Of a stretch of 64,000 bases of DNA, positions 56,794-64,000 are shown in pieces. Below the pieces are notes generated by a model. The model did not search any database. It saw only the letters and a list, made by a program, of their open reading frames with translations, and was not told the DNA's origin. Source of the stretch: Mycobacterium sp. Root265 (GTDB taxonomy: Bacteria > Actinomycetota > Actinomycetes > Mycobacteriales > Mycobacteriaceae); contig NZ_LMJA01000030.1 in assembly GCF_001428895.1 (NCBI RefSeq), positions 62,001-126,000 of the forward strand. Reading direction: 5' to 3'. The position numbers and the translations under genes were made by a program. The stretch's first letter is position 1; the number at the start of each line of letters is the position of its first letter.

Positions 56794-57903
56794 CTACCCG
56801 TCTCGTGGTTTTTCTACACTTCTCGGCGATCTCGGCAGGTCAGCGGCGGTCGACCGGGAGTCCTCCCGCTCGCCGGCCGGACGTGCTTCGGTCTCGGGGG
56901 GAGCGACCTTGGGACTCGTGCGGGAGGTGCGTGGGGTGACGCTGCCCACGAGTTCGTGCACGGAGTGCCGCAGGGTGGATGCGACGTCGTGCAGCGGGAC
57001 GGGCTGCGCGCGTTGCGCGGCGGGACGCGACGGTTTTCTGGGCGCCGTGGTCGTCGGCGTCGCGCCCATCGGCGTGGCCGCGGTCGGTGCTGCCGGTTCC
57101 GCCGGGGGGCCGGCCGCGGCATGGCGGACGTTGTCGACCGCGGTGACGACGGCCTCGGTGATGACCTCGCCCGCAGCGTCCACCACCGCGCCCGCGGTCC
57201 TGATGCCGGCCGCCAGGGCACGCACCGGGTTTCCGGATCTGGCGAGTTCCTGCGCCATCGCGTCCGGGACCTCGAACACCCCGGCCAGCACATAGTTGAA
57301 CGCAGGAAAGATCACCGCCGCAACCACATTGATGGCGCCGACCACCGCTACCTGAAACACCCCGCGCGGCATCACCGTCGGCTCGGGGTCGGGCACGAAG
57401 GGCAAATTCAGTGCGATATAGGTGTCCTGGCGTGCCTTGTTCAGCGCAGCGGCGACTTCGGGGACGCCGCGCTGAACGGCGGGCAGCACGTTGAGTAAGC
57501 CAACGACACCGACCTGGAAAGCGTTGAGCGCGCGCTGCGCCGGAATGGCGGCGTCCGCATCGATGGCGCGCTGTGCGGCGGCCTCGGTGGGCCCGGTGAC
57601 CGAGGCGGCCGCGGCGCCGATCGCCTTCAGCACGTCACCCGCGGACAGCGCAGCCAAGAAGGTTCCGGGCACCTGCAGGGTGGTGGTCACCGCCGTCGCG
57701 CCGGTCTGCGCGAGCAGCGGACAGATGATCGAGCAGTAGACCGTCTGATTGTGCAGAAAACTGCCGATCAGCCCGCCGGGCGGTACCGACGTCGACGCGG
57801 TGAGCGCGACGTCGTGGACGACCTCCGGGGCCGCCGGCAGCGGCGTGACCGCCACGGCCGATGCGACGACGGCTGCCACCCCCAGTCCGATGAATCGCTG
57901 CAT
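56794..57903 (-). CDS. Exported Ala-rich protein of unknown function
   Basis: This 369-residue protein has a signal peptide (MQRFIGLGVAAVVASAVAV, cleavage near AAPE), a conserved-looking segment FLHNQTVYCSIICPLLAQTG with two Cys, several amphipathic Ala/Val helices to about residue 270, and a disordered Pro/Thr/Arg-rich tail of 100 residues. I do not recognise a named domain; similar exported proteins with an NQ-YCS-ICP motif appear to be common in mycobacteria. ATG at 57903 follows GGGGG. It starts 50 bases beyond the dppA-like gene and faces the same way, but separate transcription is likely. Confidence 0.75.
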   Translation of the reverse strand: MQRFIGLGVAAVVASAVAVTPLPAAPEVVHDVALTASTSVPPGGLIGSFLHNQTVYCSIICPLLAQTGATAVTTTLQVPGTFLAALSAGDVLKAIGAAAASVTGPTEAAAQRAIDADAAIPAQRALNAFQVGVVGLLNVLPAVQRGVPEVAAALNKARQDTYIALNLPFVPDPEPTVMPRGVFQVAVVGAINVVAAVIFPAFNYVLAGVFEVPDAMAQELARSGNPVRALAAGIRTAGAVVDAAGEVITEAVVTAVDNVRHAAAGPPAEPAAPTAATPMGATPTTTAPRKPSRPAAQRAQPVPLHDVASTLRHSVHELVGSVTPRTSRTSPKVAPPETEARPAGEREDSRSTAADLPRSPRSVEKPRDG

Positions 57904-57978
57904 GTCGGCCCCCTGTGTCGCACGCTGATACACGACACACGATGCGCACGTGCGGACGGTTCAATGCCGCCGGCTTGA

Positions 57979-58254
57979 CGCTCCCACCGGGCCCCGCAGG
58001 TGCTGGTGCATGTGGCCGGTGGCTCCAGCGCGTCGGCCAAGGCAGCGCTGCGCACCTACAGCAAGGGCCTGGCCAACGAGGTCGCACCGCGCGGCAGCCG
58101 CGTCAACACGGTGTCGCCGGGGTTCATTCAGACCGGCGCCGCCGAGGCACTGATCGACCGGATCGCCGCGGCCGGCTTCCTGGAGTCCGATGCGGCGGGT
58201 TCGGTGGTGGGCGCCGATATCGTCGTCGACGGCGGCACGGTGCCGACCGTCTGA
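57979..58254 (+). pseudogene. Remnant of an SDR oxidoreductase with internal deletions
   Basis: The frame keeps recognisable SDR pieces: VLVHVAGGSS (NNAG region), SAKAALRTYSKGLANEVAPRG, RVNTVSPGFIQT and VVGADIVVDGGTVPTV. Everything N-terminal, including the cofactor loop, is missing. The catalytic Tyr segment is deleted between VAGGSS and SAKAAL, and about 30 codons are absent between DRIAAAG and FLESDAAG. The remaining parts stay in frame. It is best read as a decayed gene with a 5' truncation and two internal deletions, not a functional short protein. Confidence 0.8.
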
Positions 58255-58258
58255 CGAA

Positions 58259-58552
58259 CTAGACGTCGCTGGTGCTGTACCGCGTCTTGACCGGCGGTGC
58301 GCTCAGCAGGGCGGGCACCTCGGTGAGTTTGCCCTCGCCGGCCCGGAAGGCGCGGTAGGCCTCATCGTGTTCGACGGACTCCCAGAGTTCGTAGATCAGC
58401 CAGTGGCCTTCGTCGTTCTCGTCGACCAGCACGTCGGTGCCGAGATTGCCGGGAAAGGCCCGGGTGTCGGTGAGGGCGCGCCGGAAGACATCGCGCGCGT
58501 CGGCGACGGATTCGTGCTTGATCTTCAGTTCGAGGATGACGGTGACCGGCAT
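58259..58552 (-). CDS. Antibiotic biosynthesis monooxygenase (ABM) fold protein
   Basis: This 97-residue protein has the dimeric ferredoxin-like ABM fold: PVTVILELKIKHE as the first strand, TRAFPGNLGTDVLVDE in the middle, and YELWESVEHDEAYRAF before the last helix. Members act as monooxygenases, in quinone or heme degradation, or as small stress proteins. No catalytic residue is obvious here. An ATG at 58564 is an alternative start adding four residues. It lies close to, and in the same orientation as, the phytochrome gene upstream. Confidence 0.82.
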   Translation of the reverse strand: MPVTVILELKIKHESVADARDVFRRALTDTRAFPGNLGTDVLVDENDEGHWLIYELWESVEHDEAYRAFRAGEGKLTEVPALLSAPPVKTRYSTSDV

Positions 58553-58576
58553 GGACGACAACATACCGTCGCGATG

Positions 58577-60835
58577 TCAGCGGCGCTGCAGCGTGATCAC
58601 GGTGACGTCATCGTCGGTCTCACTCGATGCCAGCGCCTTCGAGATGCCCGATGCGGAGAGGTCGCCGGCCCGGCCGAGCGCGCCGGCCAGTCTGGCCATC
58701 CCGTCGTCCACGGTCGAGTGCCGGCGTTCCACCAGGCCGTCGGAGTACATCACCAGTCCCTGACCGTGATCGAGGGTGAAGGTGCTGGGCGCGTACTGCA
58801 CACCCCGCACACCGATCGGCGGAGACAGCCGCACCGGAGCCTGCTCGACCACGGGGCCAACCAGGTAGGGCATCAGGTGCCCGGCCGATGCCGCCTCGAC
58901 CTGTCCGGACGCCGGGTCGACCCGCGCGAGGATCACCGTCGCGAACGTGCGGGGCATCAGGTGCAGGCTGAAGTCGTTGAGCTGGCCCAATGCCTCGGCG
59001 GGTGTGGCCCCGGCAAACAGCAATGAGCGCAACACGTTACGCAGTTGGGCCATCGCCCCGGCGGCGGGCAGGCCGTGACCGGCGACATCACCGAGCAGCA
59101 CGATGAGCCGCCCGTTCGGGAGCTGGAAGGCGTCGTACCAATCGCCGCCCACCCGGCCACCGGCGGCGGGCCGGTAGTCGGCCGAAAGCTCCCAGCCCGG
59201 GATGGACGGGATCGATGCGGGCAGCAGGCTGCGCTGCAGCATCTCCGCGACGCGGAAGGCCCCCCGGGTGCGCCGGTACAACTCCTCGACGAGGTGACCG
59301 CGCAGCGCCTCGGCGGTCTCGACCTGGATCGGCGCCCACGGTTCGCAGCACTTGTCCACAACCTCACGCCAGCGTTCGAACGATTTGCGCGGGCTGAGCC
59401 GAACCCCGTCGCCTTCCCGCACCGCGATGGCCTTGTTGTGCGGATCGCCGCCCCAATCCACCGCGCGCAGGGCCTCCTGCCGGAACCAGACCACGTATTG
59501 CTCATCGGGCAGATTCAGCGCGAGCGCGCCGGCGGCCTCGTGCAGATCCAGGCCGGGCAGAGCGTCGGACAGCCGCTCGGTGGATGCCATTTCCTCACCC
59601 GCGCCGCGCGCCCAGGTCGCGACCTGGGCCACCACGTCGGCCGGCGGAACCACTCCCAGTTCGTGGTACTCGCCTCCGAGGCTGACCACCACGCCGGCCG
59701 CGGGCAGCAGGTCCAGCAGGCTGGGGGAGCGCAACAGCGCCGACGCGACGGATTCGCTCTCGTTCAGCGTTGCCGCTGTCACGTGGGCCAGCATCGACTG
59801 GGAGGCCAGCCGCTCGCGCAGCTGGTCGTCATCGAACCGGTCGATCAGACGCAATGACAGTGTGGAGCCCAGGAATTCGGCGGCGGCCCGGGCCCCGTAG
59901 GGCGGCAGGTGTGGTCCGGCGTAATGGTGGCAGGCGATCAATCCCCAGAGCCTGCCGTGGCGCAGCAGTGAAATGGACATCGACGCGCGCACACCCATGT
60001 TCTGCAGGTATTCGATGTGGATCGGTGAGACGCTGCGCAGTGTGGCGTGCGTGAGATCCAGCGGTGCCCCACTGGCCGGATCCATGGTGGGTACCAGCGG
60101 AGCCGGGGTGTAGTCGACGTCGGAGATGAGACGCAGCCAGCTCTTCTCATACATCGCCCGCGCCTGCGCCGGGATATCGCTCGCCGGATAGTGCAGGCCG
60201 AGAAAGGAATTGAGGTCGTCATGCTTGCATTCGGCGACGACTTCGCCGTTGTAGTCGCGGTCGTAGCGGTACACCATCACCCGGTCGAAGCCGGTGAGAT
60301 CACGGACCGCGCGGGCGGTGGTGTCATACAGCTCGGTCATCGAGGACGCCCGGTTCAGCTCCTCGACCGAATTACGAACCGCCTGATAGGTATTGGGGAA
60401 GGAGAACGGCCGTTCCCCGAACGCGATCTCGAGTTCGACCAGCAGCACGCCTCCCGGCTCGCGATGCAGTAGCGCATCGAAGGGCCGGGATATCCCGTCG
60501 ACCGTGAGATTCAACTCCAGCGGATTGCGTTGCCGCAGATCACCGAATGCCGACGCCGACTGCTGGACCCGTTCGGCCTGGGCTGGGCCCATCAAAGCCG
60601 ACAGGTGCCTGCCCAGGACCTCATCGACGGACACACCGAGCAGATCGGCGACGTTCGCGCTGACCTGACGGATCTCGAAGTCGGGCTCGCGGACCACCGC
60701 GAGCACCCCGCGCGGCTGGATGCTGCCCGGGATGTGGATCGGCTCGCGTGCGCAGTTGTCGAGATCGATGGGTGTGCCGACAGGCAGCAGATCGTCGGCG
60801 GCGTCGTCGGTGTTATCGCGCGAAATTAGGTCCAC
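58577..60835 (-). CDS. Bacteriophytochrome with SpoIIE-type PP2C phosphatase output
   Basis: This 752-residue photoreceptor has the PAS-GAF-PHY core of bacteriophytochromes fused to a PP2C phosphatase. Photosensory landmarks are intact: biliverdin Cys28 in NCAREPIHIPGSIQPRG (PRG instead of PHG), PASDIP at 217-222 with Asp220, His273 in SVSPIHIEYLQNMG, and the PHY-tongue PRKSF at 482-486. The output (about 525-752) keeps the metal-binding residues in GGDWYDAF (Asp565), GDVAGHG (Asp583), YSDGL and TDDDVT. There is no histidine kinase domain. The STAS gene upstream is divergent, suggesting red/far-red light controls dephosphorylation of an anti-sigma antagonist. No heme oxygenase gene lies in the window. 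Confidence 0.93.
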   Translation of the reverse strand: MDLISRDNTDDAADDLLPVGTPIDLDNCAREPIHIPGSIQPRGVLAVVREPDFEIRQVSANVADLLGVSVDEVLGRHLSALMGPAQAERVQQSASAFGDLRQRNPLELNLTVDGISRPFDALLHREPGGVLLVELEIAFGERPFSFPNTYQAVRNSVEELNRASSMTELYDTTARAVRDLTGFDRVMVYRYDRDYNGEVVAECKHDDLNSFLGLHYPASDIPAQARAMYEKSWLRLISDVDYTPAPLVPTMDPASGAPLDLTHATLRSVSPIHIEYLQNMGVRASMSISLLRHGRLWGLIACHHYAGPHLPPYGARAAAEFLGSTLSLRLIDRFDDDQLRERLASQSMLAHVTAATLNESESVASALLRSPSLLDLLPAAGVVVSLGGEYHELGVVPPADVVAQVATWARGAGEEMASTERLSDALPGLDLHEAAGALALNLPDEQYVVWFRQEALRAVDWGGDPHNKAIAVREGDGVRLSPRKSFERWREVVDKCCEPWAPIQVETAEALRGHLVEELYRRTRGAFRVAEMLQRSLLPASIPSIPGWELSADYRPAAGGRVGGDWYDAFQLPNGRLIVLLGDVAGHGLPAAGAMAQLRNVLRSLLFAGATPAEALGQLNDFSLHLMPRTFATVILARVDPASGQVEAASAGHLMPYLVGPVVEQAPVRLSPPIGVRGVQYAPSTFTLDHGQGLVMYSDGLVERRHSTVDDGMARLAGALGRAGDLSASGISKALASSETDDDVTVITLQRR

Positions 60836-60928
60836 CCCCAGGTTGCGGTGCTGACTTCCCAGCTCGAGAGTGCCAGGCCGCCCCGTGTCTGGTCACATCG
60901 ACTTCGGTGTTGCCGTAGGCTCAAGATC

Positions 60929-60944
60929 AGTAAGCGTTCTAACT
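60929..60944. promoter_or_regulatory. Imperfect dyad between phytochrome and STAS genes
   Basis: AGTAAGCGTTCTAACT is a 16-base imperfect palindrome of the form AGTnAGnnnnCTnACT in the 173-base divergent region. It could be an operator shared by both genes. No clear sigma-F-type promoter was found by eye. Confidence 0.3.
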
Positions 60945-61008
60945 TGCCCGGTTGAGCAACAGCCCGCGAGACATTGCGCGCCGAATCAACGCTTTGGCGA
61001 GGTATTCG

Positions 61009-61386
61009 ATGACACACCAATTCGTATCCGGTCCATCGTCGTTGGTGTGCACCGAGACGTGGCATGCCACGACCGTAGTGATCAGCTGTTCCGGCGTGGT
61101 CGACATGCTGACCGCGCCGCACATGGGCCAGCTCATCACGACGGTTCTGGGCAAGCGGCCGTCGGTGGTCATCATCGACCTCACCGAGACCTCCATGTTT
61201 GCCTCCTGCGGTATGTCGCTGCTGGTGGAGACCCACGAGAAACTCCCCGAGGACGCGAAACTGATCGTCGTCGCGGACGGACCCGTCACCCGGCGTCCCC
61301 TGGAACTGGTCGGACTGTCGGCGTTCCTCACGCTGCGCTCGACCCTGGATGAGGCGCTCGAGGACGTACCGCTCGCCGAGCACTGA
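61009..61386 (+). CDS. STAS domain anti-sigma factor antagonist
   Basis: This 125-residue protein has the SpoIIAA/RsbV STAS fold: a beta strand TVVISCSGVVD, then SVVIIDLTETSMFASCGMSLL. Ser66 in FASCG aligns with the serine phosphorylated by anti-sigma kinases in SpoIIAA (motif DSSG), though the flanking Asp and second Ser are Ala and Cys here. ATG at 61009 follows GAGG; an upstream TTG would extend it. Divergent from the phytochrome-PP2C gene, it is the likely phosphatase substrate. Its cognate anti-sigma kinase and sigma factor are not in the window. Confidence 0.85.
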   Translation: MTHQFVSGPSSLVCTETWHATTVVISCSGVVDMLTAPHMGQLITTVLGKRPSVVIIDLTETSMFASCGMSLLVETHEKLPEDAKLIVVADGPVTRRPLELVGLSAFLTLRSTLDEALEDVPLAEH

Positions 61387-61419
61387 GACACCCGCACGCG
61401 TGTCGTGCACCATGGCCCC

Positions 61420-62163
61420 ATGACTGTCGTATTCGTGCATGGGAACCCGGAGACGAGTGCCATCTGGGGGCCGTTGATCCAAGCCCTAAACCGGGACGAC
61501 ATCGTCACGCTGTCCCCGCCCGGGTTCGGCGCCCCGCTGCCCGCCGGGTTCGACCCCACTTACCTTGCCTACCGGGACTGGCTCGAAGACGAACTGCAAC
61601 AGATCGATGGTCCCGTCGACCTGGTCGGCCACGATTGGGGTGGCGGGCACGTCGTCAACGTCGTCATGCACCGCCCTGAACTGGTCCGGAGCTGGGTCAG
61701 CGACATCGTCGGTGTCTTCGACCCCGAATATGTCTGGCACGACCTGGCCCAGATCTGGCAGACGCCGGATGCCGGCGAGGAATACGTCGCGGCCATGATC
61801 TCCGGCATCTCCGAGGAGCGGATCGCGGCGGTGGCCGCGATGGGCGTCGGACCCGAGGTCGCACCGGCCCTGGTCGCGGCACAGAATGCCGACATGGGTG
61901 CCGCGATGCTGCGGCTGTACCGCTCGGCGGCCCAACCGGTGCTCGCCGAGGCGGGCGTTGCGCTGGGAAATGCCGCCGCACGTCCCGGCCTGGCGATCCT
62001 GGCCACCGAGGACCACTTCGTCGGTTCCGCCGAGATCAGGCGCCGGGCGGCCGACCGGGCCGGAGCCCGCACCGAGGTACTCGACGGACTGGGGCACTGG
62101 TGGATGATCGAGGACCCGGCTCGCGGCGCGGAGGTGCTCACGCGCTTCTGGGCCGCCCTCTGA
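61420..62163 (+). CDS. Alpha/beta hydrolase (epoxide hydrolase/haloalkane dehalogenase-like)
   Basis: This 247-residue hydrolase has oxyanion motif HGNP (7-10), nucleophile elbow GHDWGG with Asp72 in place of the usual Ser, and the C-terminal His in DGLGHWWM. An Asp nucleophile points to epoxide hydrolase, dehalogenase or dehalogenase-like chemistry. The cap domain is small. The gene lies 33 bases after the STAS gene in the same direction, so they could share a transcript, though no functional link is evident. Confidence 0.85.
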   Translation: MTVVFVHGNPETSAIWGPLIQALNRDDIVTLSPPGFGAPLPAGFDPTYLAYRDWLEDELQQIDGPVDLVGHDWGGGHVVNVVMHRPELVRSWVSDIVGVFDPEYVWHDLAQIWQTPDAGEEYVAAMISGISEERIAAVAAMGVGPEVAPALVAAQNADMGAAMLRLYRSAAQPVLAEAGVALGNAAARPGLAILATEDHFVGSAEIRRRAADRAGARTEVLDGLGHWWMIEDPARGAEVLTRFWAAL

Positions 62164-62210
62164 GGCTCGCCGAATAGGAACTCGAGGCCAGGTCGCCGTA
62201 CCCTTGCGCG

Positions 62211-63635
62211 GTGACCGCGATCGATCCGGACAAGCTGCGCGCCTGCCTGCAGGTGCTGGCCGACGTCGAATCGTTGCCGCCCGAGCACCCGGACGCGGTC
62301 GCCGTCCGACGCGCCACCGCGGGCATCTTCAAGTCGGTGCGCAAGGCCCGCAGGCACGCCAAGCGCGACGCGGTGGCCGAGGCCGACAAGGCTGTCATCG
62401 CCGCGACCGCCACCGGGGCGCCCGGACGTATCGACGACGAGACGGCCGGCCTGCCGCTGGTCTCCTCGGTGACCGGCGCGTCCGCGGGAACCCTGCTGCG
62501 GTCGCGGGCGTGCTACATCTGCAAGAAGCAGCACACCGTCGTCGACGCCTTCTACCACCAGCTTTGTCCGGAATGCGCGGCGTTCAGCCATGCCAAACGT
62601 GACGCCCGCACCGACCTGACCGGCCGCACCGCGCTGCTCACCGGCGGGCGCGCCAAGATCGGCATGTACATCGCGTTGCGCCTGCTGCGCGACGGTGCAC
62701 ACACCACGATCACCACCCGCTTCCCGAACGACGCGGTGCGCCGCTTCGCCGCCATGCCCGACAGCGCCGACTGGCTGCACCGGCTGCGGATCATCGGCAT
62801 CGACCTGCGCGATCCCGCTCAGGTGGTGGCGCTGGCCGACACGGTGGCCGCGCACGGACCGCTGGACATCCTGATCAACAACGCCGCGCAGACGGTGCGC
62901 CGGGCACCCGGCTCCTACTCGGCGCTCGTCGAGGCCGAACGCACGCCGCCGCCCGAGCTGGCTCAGGTCGACGTGGTCACCTTCGACCGGGTCAGCGACG
63001 CGCACCCGGCGGCACTGGCGGGCAGCCTGGCCGAGCATCAGACTCCGCACGCGATCACCGAGCTGGCGTTGACGGCCCGCAGTGCTTCGCCGGAGCGGAT
63101 CGCGGCAGGCACGGCCATCGACGCGGGCGGACTGCTGCCCGACACGGCCCCCATCAACAGCTGGACCCAGCGCGTGCACGAGGTCGACGCGATGGAGCTG
63201 CTGGAAGTGCAGCTCTGCAACCAGACCGCCCCGTTCATCCTGGTGAGCCGGCTGCGACCGGCGATGGCCGCATCGCCCGCACGCCGCAAGTACGTCGTGA
63301 ACGTCTCGGCGATGGAGGGGCAGTTCGGCCGCCGCTACAAGGGGCCCGGGCATCCGCACACCAACATGGCCAAGGCCGCGCTGAACATGCTCACCCGCAC
63401 CAGCTCCGCCGAGATGCTGGAACAGGACGGCATCCTGATGACCGCCGTGGACACCGGCTGGATCACCGATGAGCGGCCGCACCCCACCAAGCTGCGGCTG
63501 GCCGAGGAAGGCTTCCACGCGCCGCTGGATCTGGTCGACGGCGCCGCGCGCGTCTATGACCCGATCGTGCGCGGCGAGGCCGGCGAGGATCTGCACGGCT
63601 GCTTCCTGAAGGATTACGCGCCCAGCGAGTGGTAG
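62211..63635 (+). CDS. Zinc-ribbon/SDR fusion protein lacking the catalytic Tyr
   Basis: The 474-residue product has an N-terminal helical region, a zinc ribbon with CYIC and CPEC (Cys101, Cys104, Cys119, Cys122), then an SDR domain from about 137. The SDR keeps TGGRAKIG (144-151), NNAAQ (223-227), Ser366 and Lys388, but the YxxxK position holds Thr384 (HPHTNMAK). A 95-residue insertion (about 230-325) separates the NNAA strand from the catalytic strand. It may be a non-catalytic or altered SDR. It uses GTG at 62211. Confidence 0.82.
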   Translation: MTAIDPDKLRACLQVLADVESLPPEHPDAVAVRRATAGIFKSVRKARRHAKRDAVAEADKAVIAATATGAPGRIDDETAGLPLVSSVTGASAGTLLRSRACYICKKQHTVVDAFYHQLCPECAAFSHAKRDARTDLTGRTALLTGGRAKIGMYIALRLLRDGAHTTITTRFPNDAVRRFAAMPDSADWLHRLRIIGIDLRDPAQVVALADTVAAHGPLDILINNAAQTVRRAPGSYSALVEAERTPPPELAQVDVVTFDRVSDAHPAALAGSLAEHQTPHAITELALTARSASPERIAAGTAIDAGGLLPDTAPINSWTQRVHEVDAMELLEVQLCNQTAPFILVSRLRPAMAASPARRKYVVNVSAMEGQFGRRYKGPGHPHTNMAKAALNMLTRTSSAEMLEQDGILMTAVDTGWITDERPHPTKLRLAEEGFHAPLDLVDGAARVYDPIVRGEAGEDLHGCFLKDYAPSEW

Positions 63636-63647
63636 CTGGGCGCTGTC

Positions 63648-63718
63648 GCCCGTCCGCGAGATTGCGGTTATCGCGTGAAAGTACGAGTGGCTCGCGCAGA
63701 AACAGCAATCTCACGGGC
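63648..63718. repeat. Large stem-loop downstream of the zinc-ribbon SDR gene
   Basis: Arms GCCCGT...GAGATTGC (63648-63665, with a 4-base bulge) and GCAATCTCACGGGC (63705-63718) enclose 39 bases holding an inner CGCG/CGCG pair and loop GAAAGTACGAGT. It follows the stop codon by 13 bases and may terminate the gene. The loop core resembles that of the element at 31189-31255 although the arms are unrelated. Confidence 0.7.
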
Positions 63719-63753
63719 CAGGGGCTTGCCACAACTGAAGTCCACTCTGCCTA

Positions 63754-63785
63754 TTAACTTCACTTAGCTCCATAAGTGAAGTTAA
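63754..63785. promoter_or_regulatory. Perfect 13-bp inverted repeat and promoter before the Fic gene
   Basis: TTAACTTCACTTA (63754-63766) and TAAGTGAAGTTAA (63773-63785) are perfect arms around GCTCCA. A further ACTTCACTT half-site is inside the coding region at 63798. TAAAAT (63783-63788) overlaps the right arm, fits a -10, and ends 6 bases before the ATG. A bound repressor would block transcription, implying tight autoregulation of a toxin-like gene. Confidence 0.75.
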
Positions 63786-63794
63786 AATATATCG

Positions 63795-64000
63795 ATGACT
63801 TCACTTCGGCCGATCTTCCGCGAGGACGTTTGTTGGGAACCGCAGGGGGTGACGTATTCGCGCGCTGCGCGGCCGCGCTATGGCACCTATCACCCGTGCG
63901 TGCCCGCCGCCATTGCTGACCTAGCACTCGACTTGCCGCCGTCGGTGCTCGTCGCGGCTGAGTCGGCCAGCCGCGAGATCGCACGGTTTGACGCCGAACT
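63795..64000 (+). CDS. Fic family protein, N-terminal part (truncated by window end)
   Basis: The first 68 codons read MTSLRPIFREDVCWEPQG, then a Tyr/Pro-rich stretch and PSVLVAAESASREIARFDAE, matching the N-terminal domain of Fic/DOC AMP-transferases that packs against the active site. The catalytic HPFxxGNGR motif would lie beyond the window. The start is leaderless relative to TAAAAT upstream, and the flanking DNA is markedly AT-rich compared with the rest of the window, suggesting horizontal gain. Whether it has an adjacent antitoxin cannot be seen. Confidence 0.75.
   Translation, partial: MTSLRPIFREDVCWEPQGVTYSRAARPRYGTYHPCVPAAIADLALDLPPSVLVAAESASREIARFDAE

Overview
The window reads as a chromosomal segment of a mycobacterium, most likely a fast-growing environmental one (Mycolicibacterium-like). 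The evidence is high GC, many GTG/TTG starts, a single-chain type I fatty acid synthase followed by acpS, an LdtMt2-type L,D-transpeptidase, a CmrA-type mycolate reductase, and gene order matching M. tuberculosis Rv2524c-Rv2518c (fas, acpS, peptidase, bcp, small membrane protein, ldtB), Rv2511-Rv2506 (orn to bkaR) and Rv2502c-Rv2495c (accD1 to bkdC). A bacteriophytochrome and a Fic gene are extra, environmental-type content. No insertion sequence, CRISPR array or rRNA was seen.

Layout. 0-3.6 kb: LtrA-like membrane protein, MFS exporter and a MerR regulator. 3.6-4.5 kb: long non-coding region upstream of fas with repeats and operator-like dyads. 4.5-14.2 kb: fas and acpS, closed by a perfect hairpin. 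14.4-16.7 kb: M20 peptidase, Bcp, a 75-residue DUF3618 protein and a 59-residue reverse-strand ORF. 17-23.7 kb: secreted glycoside hydrolase, lipoprotein, and a malonate module (MatC-type carrier, MatB/FadD36-type ligase, thioesterase, divergent IclR regulator). 23.7-34.2 kb: tandem repeat, tRNA-Lys, ldtB, DUF899/SRPBCC pair, two SDR genes around a MerR regulator, tRNA-His, orn, HerA-like ATPase, cmrA, UMF1-like transporter, MmpS-like protein.

34.2-44.3 kb: bkaR and the divergent branched-chain (leucine) catabolic operon accD1-accA1-fadE19-maoC-citE-bkdABC, with start/stop overlaps and two operator-like dyads at its head. 45.2-48.6 kb: an exported 1105-residue Gly/Ala repeat protein with one mature cysteine near each end. 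49.2-51.8 kb: a type VII secretion-like pair (EspC-like protein with YxxxD; WXG/DUF1023 hydrolase) plus a lipoprotein. 51.8-56.7 kb: peptide ABC transporter. 56.8-58.6 kb: exported protein of unknown function, a decayed SDR and an ABM-fold protein.

58.6-61.4 kb holds the most interesting system: a bacteriophytochrome with all photosensory landmarks whose output is a SpoIIE-type PP2C phosphatase, divergent from a STAS anti-sigma-antagonist. This suggests light control of a partner-switching sigma pathway. The window ends with an epoxide-hydrolase-like enzyme, a zinc-ribbon/SDR fusion lacking the usual tyrosine, and the start of a Fic gene behind a perfect 13-bp inverted repeat. Two hairpins (31.2 kb and 63.7 kb) share a loop core despite unrelated arms and may belong to a dispersed non-coding family.
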